Assembly (NCBI GenBank): GCA_963693315.1
Contig: OY856187.1
Location: 426,925,748 to 426,989,747 of the forward strand
Reading direction: 5' to 3'
From: Diogma glabrata
Taxonomy: Eukaryota; Arthropoda; Insecta; Diptera; Cylindrotomidae
Length of the DNA: 64,000 nt
Shown one piece after another: positions 58,038 through 64,000 of this stretch; within the stretch, counting starts at the first letter, position 1; every line of letters starts with the position of its first letter. Position numbers and translations under genes: made by a program. The notes below the pieces were generated by a model. The model had not been told where the DNA came from and searched no databases. It worked only from the letters and a program-made list of their open reading frames with translations.

Positions 58038-58932
58038 GTGCGCTAATGACACACTGCGGCCACCAATGGGTCAGGAAACTAAAGTATTTCGTCCCTTCCA
58101 GAGAATATATGTTGATTTTCTAGGGCCCTACCCAAGATCAAAGTGGGGTAATACGTACATTGTTATCGCATTGGATCACTTCAGCCGATTTGTGCTGACA
58201 AAGTCCCTTCGACAAGCGACAGCCGCTAACTTAGTCAGCTTTCTAGAGAATGAAGTTTTTAACCTCTTCGGCGTTCCGGAGTCACTTGTCTCAGATAATG
58301 GCAAACAATTCGAGTCCCACCTTCTGGCTAATTCACTCAAAACATTCGGAGTGAAGCATATATTTACTCCTAAATATTCACCCCAGTCCAATACGTCAGA
58401 ACGGGTAAACCGTTCCATTGTATCCGCCATTCGGTCTTATATCAAAACTGACCACAAAACCTGGGACATCCATCTAAACGAGATTACGTCAGCCTTGCGA
58501 AATGTTTACCATCCGTCTATCGGGTTCACTCCTAATTTTGTCACGTTTGGACGTCACCGAGTTAACCATGGCTCCGAATACCAAATCCTTCGTGATATTC
58601 ATCACATTTCAGGACAGCATTCATGCGCCAGTACCAGTGCTGACAACCTCTCTGGTATTCAAGAGGCAGTCCTTCATCACCTGCACACCGCTTATCAGAA
58701 CACATCTCATCGGTATAATTTGCGGAGCAAGACTCGCGTTCTTCAGCCCCAACAAAGCGTTCACGTTCGAAACTTTGCCCAGAGTGATGCGACCCGGAAC
58801 TTCAACGCTAAGTTCGCGCCAAAATGTATTCCCGCAAAACTTACTCGACCTGTTGGGACCGTGGCATTTGAGGTTGAAGACATGCAGGGGAAAAGCTTGG
58901 GTACCTACCATGTTAAGGACATACGCACTTGA
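57949..58932 (+). pseudogene. Ty3/gypsy integrase core and C-terminus
   Basis: An open frame of 327 codons whose first part overlaps the previous frame. Core: FQRIYVDFLGPYPRSKWGN (first D), SLVSDNGKQFESH (second D), YSPQSNTSERVNRSI (E), with 34 residues between the second D and E, the standard DD35E-type arrangement. The Arg-rich C-terminal part ends KSLGTYHVKDIRT. This domain is intact in itself and would join element DNA to the host, but the upstream frame is broken. No env follows. Confidence 0.87.
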
Positions 58933-59782
58933 GTGTTGCCATTCTTCCTGTCGTCCTTTGCGTTTCTCTACTCAATTAAAGGTGTGTCTGCCTGAGCCGA
59001 TCGTTTGGATAGTTCACTCGCATTGGTGTGTGTATGGGTATACTAAATTCGTATTTTAATATTTTGTTTTTTTTTCCTCTCATTAATTGATCCTATCCGT
59101 GTCTAAAACTTTTTTTTTTCCTCTTGTAGATTACACTTTCATCCCCAGTTGTAACACGTAGTTGCAAATACAATTAATAACGATAGTTTTAAGCCCGGTT
59201 TGAGACGTTCTCAGGGTGTAGGACGTCCCCATGATTTGTGACGAAGGGAATCCCAGACACACTACCTTCGTGTCAAAAACTTATCATATCCCCTTCGTCG
59301 CAAGTTCTTGTTATTCCAGAAAATTTTTATTTGTTAATTTCGATGTCTTATGACATCTTATCTATTTTCAACACATTTTCCCATGTTTCGTTTTTTTTTC
59401 AAATTATGCAAAGCAGCATTTAAATTATATTAAAACTTTCCCAGGTTTCGCTTTTGCAAATAATGCAAAACATAATTAATGTTAAAAGAACATAAGTGTT
59501 AATCAAATTTCACTTAAGTTAATTCTTATTTTTTTATTCCCACTGGTTTTTTTTTAATTTTCTGGAATTTTGGTTTTTTTTGTCGATTAAGAGCATTTGA
59601 CAAGGGGGCTCATATTAAACCGAGGTTTCGAGGAAAGCTAGAAAATGGTTGGTCGGGACTTGCGATCGAAGTGTTGTGCAGTCGGGTCGAGCTATCGTGG
59701 TTTCTTTCTTTTTTGGTTTGGCTTTTGTGATAATAAATTTTGTTTTTCGTTTTTTTTTGTTTTGTTTGTTCGTTTGGTTTGT
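58933..59782 (+). other. 3' non-coding DNA after pol
   Basis: GACAAGGGGGCTCATATTAA at about 59599-59618 could be a polypurine tract with the start of a 3' LTR, but no matching 5' LTR was seen. T-rich tracts fill the rest. The open frame 59645-59926 runs into the satellite and is not a gene. Confidence 0.4.
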
Positions 59783-60885
59783 GTTAATGTGAATTATAAG
59801 AAAATTTATATTTTAAAGGAATACATAAAAAAAAGATTAGAATATTATCGATTTAAAGTGAATTGTTGGAATACCTCCAAATATCAAAAAAAAACCATAA
59901 AAATATTAGAAAATTATTTTTGTTAATGTGAATTATAAAAAAAATTTATATTTTTAAAGGAATACATAAAAAAAAGATTAGAATATTATTGATTTAAAGT
60001 GAAGTATTGGAATACCTCCAAATATCAAAAAAACCATAAAAATATTAGAAAATTATTTTTGTTAATGTGAATTATAAGAAAATTTATATTTTTAAAGGAA
60101 TACATAAAAAAAAGATTAGAATATTATTGATTTAAAGTGAAGTATTGGAATACCTCCAAATATCAAAAAAACCATAAAAATATTAGAAAATTATTTTTGT
60201 TAACGTGAATTATAAGAAAATTTATATTTTTAAAGGAACACATAAAAAAAAAGATTAGAATATTATTGATTTACAGTGAAGTATTGGAATACCTCCAAAT
60301 ATCAAAAAAACCATAAAAATATTAGGAAATTATTTTTGTTAATGTGAATTATAAGAAAATTTATATTTTTAAAGGAATACATAAAAAAAAGATTAGAATA
60401 TTATTGATTTAAAGTGAAGTATTGGAATACCTCCAAATATCAAAAAAACCATAAAAATATTAGAAAATTATTTTTGTTAATGTGAATTATAAGAAAATTT
60501 ATATTTTTAAAGGAATACATAAAAAAAAGATTAGAATATTATTGATTTAAAGTGAAGTATTGGAATACCTCCAAATATCAAAAAAACCATAAAAATATTA
60601 GAAAATTATTTTTGTTAATGTGAATTATAAGAAAATTTATATTTTTAAAGGAATACATAAAAAAAAAGATTAGAATATTATTGATTTACAGTGAAGTATT
60701 GGAATACCTCCAAATATCAAAAAAACCATAAAAATATTAGGAAATTATTTTTGTTAATGTGAATTATAAGAAAATTTATATTCTTAAAGGAATACATAAA
60801 AAAAAAAGATTAGAAAATTATTGAATTAAAGTGAGTTATGGGAATACCTCAAAATATCAAAAAATTATTGATTTATAGTATATGA
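59783..60885 (+). repeat. 138-139-bp satellite, eight units
   Basis: The word GTTAATGTGAATTATAAG marks unit starts at 59783, 59922, 60061, 60199, 60338, 60476, 60614 and 60753. Each unit carries AAAGATTAGAATATTATTGA and GGAATACCTCCAAATATC. The units are very alike, and the last one decays after about 60840. Confidence 0.95.
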
Positions 60886-61295
60886 TGTGAACATTTATAT
60901 TCTAAAATATTCTGTTTTAATATATAGGTGAACTTTTTGTATAACATTTGTGTTTTACTGGTCGGCAGAGGAACGGTTAGGGCGGAGAACCGGAGGAAAA
61001 GGGGAAAAACGGGTGAGTTTAGTTTTAAGGTTTAATGTTTTAAATAACCCAATAAAAAAAAAATATAAGTAGATAGTCGTAAGGATGACGCTAGTAGTGT
61101 GGTCTGAGGCCACGCTAGAGTGGAGATGGTTCTGTCTATGTAGGAACCAGGAAGCTTAAACAACCTAGAGGGAACATGGTTCAACAAAAAGGTATGGTAG
61201 GATCGGAACGTAGTTCTTCTTTCATTGGGGTTAACATTTATACCGCTTACTACTAGGACTGCTTAGTTACCGGACAACCCACGACCTAATATACG
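60886..61295. other. Unassigned, less AT-rich stretch
   Basis: No coding potential. Base composition is more balanced at about 61070-61290 than around it. It ends where the LTR begins. Confidence 0.45.
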
Positions 61296-61658
61296 TGTTG
61301 TGATGGCTCAAACTACATAGTGTGACGAGACAACATAGAGACTTGTTATCTATACATAGTTTCTACAATTTAATATAATCTTGTAAACTGTTCTAATCCA
61401 TAAATTTTAGCTCAGTGCATTATATGCAATGTGTCACTTTTTATTGTATTGTGTATAAGATGGCGCCTTTTTGATCGCATATATAACTTGTAAGTTTTGT
61501 TAATTATGTTCAGAGTTTTGTTTCGAACTAGAACGATAATGTTCTATAATAAATAATAAATAATTATTGTGAAATTTTTAAATAAATAAAATAATTAAAT
61601 TGTTAATCCTTATAATTTTCCAAGGAATGTGATATATTAAGATGTGTGGTGCAAAACA
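61296..61658 (+). repeat. 5' LTR of a Ty3/gypsy element
   Basis: It starts TGTTGTGATGGCTC and ends GCAAAACA (TG...CA form), about 363 bp. A TATA-like CATATATAAC lies at about 61478 and A/T-rich polyadenylation-like AATAAATAATAAAT at about 61549. A primer-site-like TGG follows within three bases. The 3' LTR is outside the window, so the left boundary is not confirmed. Confidence 0.6.
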
Positions 61659-61660
61659 TC

Positions 61661-61678
61661 TGGTGACAGCGGTAAAAA
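61661..61678 (+). promoter_or_regulatory. Candidate primer-binding site
   Basis: TGGTGACAGCGGTAAAAA directly after the LTR. TGG pairs with the tRNA CCA end; it partly resembles the TGGCGACCGTGAC site of mdg1/412-type elements. Confidence 0.5.
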
Positions 61679-61817
61679 CATAAAGATAGCGGGCAAATTT
61701 ATTAAATGTACTGCTATAATGTATATTAAAATTAAAGCATCATTACACACATAATTAATTTTCACAAAATTGTGTATGGCATCAAATCTCAAATATATCA
61801 TTGTGAAACACGTAAAA

Positions 61818-62000
61818 TCAACTAAAACAAATCATCACTTGTTATAATAATACGACCTTAAACATTCAACCTTGGAAAAAATTTCGTCATCAACCACATT
61901 TTCAACTAAAGCAAATCATCACTTGTTATAATAATACGACCTTTAAACATTCAACCTTGGGAAAAACTTCCACATTTTCAACTAAAACAAATCATCAATT
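61818..62000 (+). repeat. Leader direct repeats (94 and 66 bp)
   Basis: TCAACTAAAACAAATCATCA begins at 61818, recurs at 61912 and, in shortened form, at 61978. Each is followed by CACTTGTTATAATAATACGA in the first two units. Confidence 0.9.
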
Positions 62001-62143
62001 ATCTAAATTGGATTCATCGCATTAATCAGCGGGCCATCGTATCATTATCATCGATACATAAGAATAATTATTTTAAATTAATATACATAAAAATAAATAC
62101 ATACATATATGTTCCAAAAAACTGTAAAATGTAATTCGTTTTA

Positions 62144-63514
62144 ATGAAATTTCAAATTTTAATATTCGCATTCACTATTTTATACTGTTTAATTTTTATT
62201 TCATGTTTATACGGAGGAAACGTTCATATACTCATGCAAGAGGATAGTCAAGAAATTAAGGAAGGAAATATCAAATGTTATGATAACGAAGATTCGGAAG
62301 ATTCAATTATATCGGTAAGTAGCAATAGTGGTAGTGATAAATCAATTTCTCCAATTTTAAATACTAATAATTCTGGTATTGTGTCTTATTTATACGAAGA
62401 GTCTGATTTGCATAATATAAATAATCCAGATAATTTCAGACCAAGTTTGATAAATGAAAATTTTTGTTCTTTCAATCAGTCATTGTCTATCAATTTTAAT
62501 AATCCAATATACGATTTAAAAATGACTAAACTAAATATTGATCACATGCTGAAGATTATTCCTGATTTCGAAGGATCTCCTAAAAAACTTGATAAGTTTT
62601 TAGCATGTTGCGAAATTGTTTATAGCCCATTAACGACAAAGGATGATAAATCTTTATTCCTAGACATTTTGAAATCTAAATTAGGCGAGAAACCTTTTGA
62701 CATTGTAAAATATGGTTGTTTCGATTCGTGGGAAGATTTGAAAAAGGAGTTTATATTGCAATTTGCAGATAGTCGCCCTGTAGAGCAACTACAAGTTGAA
62801 TTAGTTCAGCTGAAACAAAAAAGAAACGAATCTGTGAGAGAATTTGCATCCACTGTCGAGCAGTTACTTTCTGACCTTAATAGAGCATGTGTTGCTAGAG
62901 AAGGTGAAGAAGCTGCAAAACATATTCGAAATTCAAATTCAATTACAGCGCTTAACACATTTCAGAATGGCTTAAAAGAACCATTTCGGTTATTAGTAAA
63001 GGCATGTAGATTTTCAAATTTTAAAGATGCTGTATCGAAAGCTATAGAAGAAGAAGCGTCACAATCAAACACTTCACGTTTTGATTCAAAAATTCAATTT
63101 CATTCAAATTTGCCTAATGCGAATTACAATTCTAGTGAGAAATGTCAATTATGTTCACGTTTAGGACATTCTGCTAAATCATGCTATTCATTTATTAAAC
63201 CGGATCAGAAACAGAAAAATACAAATACTTTAATTCATCAAAATTCTAATTTTAACCAACAAAATTTTAATCGTCAATCTTTTTCACATCATTCTAACAT
63301 GGTTAATAGAATTAAGTGTAACTATTGCAAAAACTTTGGTCACAATATAGAACAATGTAAAAAACGCGAGTTCAATAATCGTAGGTCTGCTAATTTGCAA
63401 ATCAATAATTCAGATTTTAACCCGAAAAATCCAAATCAAAATCCATCTTTAGTTTCGGTAAACTACAATCAGTCCAACCAATCGGATGCAGTGGTTCGGG
63501 CTTCGAAAATTTAA
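62144..63514 (+). CDS. Gag of a young Ty3/gypsy element
   Basis: An intact frame of 456 codons, the usual length for such gags. Capsid region at about residues 125-310: HMLKIIPDFEGSPKKLDKFL, SWEDLKKEFILQFADSRPVE, QLKQKRNESVREFASTVEQL and NTFQNGLKEPFRLLVKACRF. Two perfect CX2CX4HX4C zinc knuckles follow: CQLCSRLGHSAKSC (about 336-349) and CNYCKNFGHNIEQC (about 391-404). The C-terminus is Asn/Ser-rich. Oddly, the first 30 residues are strongly hydrophobic (ILIFAFTILYCLIFISCLYG); a start at Met31 (62234) would avoid this. The pol frame overlaps its last 94 nt in the -1 frame. Confidence 0.9.
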   Translation: MKFQILIFAFTILYCLIFISCLYGGNVHILMQEDSQEIKEGNIKCYDNEDSEDSIISVSSNSGSDKSISPILNTNNSGIVSYLYEESDLHNINNPDNFRPSLINENFCSFNQSLSINFNNPIYDLKMTKLNIDHMLKIIPDFEGSPKKLDKFLACCEIVYSPLTTKDDKSLFLDILKSKLGEKPFDIVKYGCFDSWEDLKKEFILQFADSRPVEQLQVELVQLKQKRNESVREFASTVEQLLSDLNRACVAREGEEAAKHIRNSNSITALNTFQNGLKEPFRLLVKACRFSNFKDAVSKAIEEEASQSNTSRFDSKIQFHSNLPNANYNSSEKCQLCSRLGHSAKSCYSFIKPDQKQKNTNTLIHQNSNFNQQNFNRQSFSHHSNMVNRIKCNYCKNFGHNIEQCKKREFNNRRSANLQINNSDFNPKNPNQNPSLVSVNYNQSNQSDAVVRASKI

Positions 63515-64000
63515 ATCTGCATTCAAATTTATCTCGTCAAACACCTACAAATGCAAGTAAAAATTCTAATTCTAATCCAAATCAAAATTTAAACATTTCC
63601 AATTCTAATTCAAATTTTGATCATAATTCTAACGCAAGTACATTATTAATTCCATCTCGTGAAGTATTATATCAACTACCTGTATTTAATAATACTGATT
63701 CAAATGATAATAAATTTATCGAACTATCGCTAGATATTTTAAATTGTGATAAAAATCTTTTCCTAGTTGACACAGGTTCAGATATCTGTATAATCAAACG
63801 CGAATGTATTCATGATGATGTTCTATGTTATCTGAATGAAACATGCTACATCAAAGGTATTTCTCCAGAACGCATTTTAACTTTAGCGTTGTGTCATTCA
63901 ATCATAAGATTGCCTAATAACGAAGAAATTATACAAAACTTTCAAATAGTTCCAAACGATTTTCCATTACCATGCGCTGGAGTAATTGGCCGTAATTTCC
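63421..64000 (+). CDS. Pol start with aspartic protease, partial
   Basis: The frame is -1 relative to gag and open from just after the stop at 63418-63420 to the window edge. The protease has FLVDTGSDICIIKREC (active-site D-T-G at about 63769-63777) and ends with CAGVIGRNF, where the flap/GRD-like region is expected. An Asn-rich linker leads in. Ribosomal -1 frameshifting in the 94-nt overlap is likely, but I see no canonical slippery heptamer in the gag register. The polymerase and integrase lie outside the window. Confidence 0.85.

Noticed and set aside
63480..63514. Canonical -1 slippery site AAAATTT at the end of gag
   Set aside because: The heptamer is present (63506-63512) but not in the gag reading register required for a standard -1 slip.

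Overview
This is eukaryotic nuclear DNA, strongly AT-rich, with no convincing host gene, tRNA gene or rRNA gene. The transposon set (LINE fragments, a Penelope-like element, a hAT element with an 8-bp target duplication, two Ty3/gypsy elements, a class-II-like env gene, MITEs, a tRNA-derived SINE, satellites) points to an arthropod, most likely an insect. I cannot assign the order. Short gene-like open frames on both strands are mostly chance frames in AT-rich DNA.

Layout. 1-2.2 kb: decayed LINE with endonuclease, reverse transcriptase and C-terminal parts. 2.2-12.7 kb: nested short repeats, above all a non-coding family built from GGCCAGTACTGG-like modules (here 'GGCC family'), a 1.7-kb composite repeat with a 137-bp tandem array ('Rep-A'), and several terminal-inverted-repeat (TIR) elements with large palindromes. 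13-32 kb: more Rep-A, a composite retroelement that shares its 3' tail with a LINE ('Rep-B'), two clean TTAA-flanked MITEs, LINE 3' fragments, and an element family beginning GGGTTCCG with internal tandem repeats.

33.3-44.2 kb is the most structured part. A 5-kb hAT element (33290-38248) has an exact 8-bp target duplication and contains a 3.46-kb, nearly identical copy of DNA lying just downstream of it (39309-42763). The downstream copy reads as the parent, because an open frame and a Rep-A unit run across its ends, while the copy inside the hAT is cut at both ends, one end lying in a perfect hairpin. The parent locus is itself nested: a LINE split by a long-TIR DNA transposon ('element X', 38532-40322) that carries a decayed transposase-like gene, then by a GGCC-family cluster.

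44-51 kb: repeats, (TA)n tracts, a 200-bp assembly gap, a 5'-truncated Penelope-like element and a SINE. 51.2-59 kb: a class-II-fusion-like env gene followed on the same strand by a Ty3/gypsy gag-pol that is broken by stops, frameshifts, a mutated YLDD box and a LINE insertion. 59.8-60.9 kb: eight copies of a 138-139-bp satellite. 61.3-64 kb: the 5' LTR, leader, an intact 456-codon gag and the start of pol of a much younger Ty3/gypsy element that runs off the window. The genes here serve the elements' own mobility; the window is best read as a heterochromatin-like graveyard with a few recent events.
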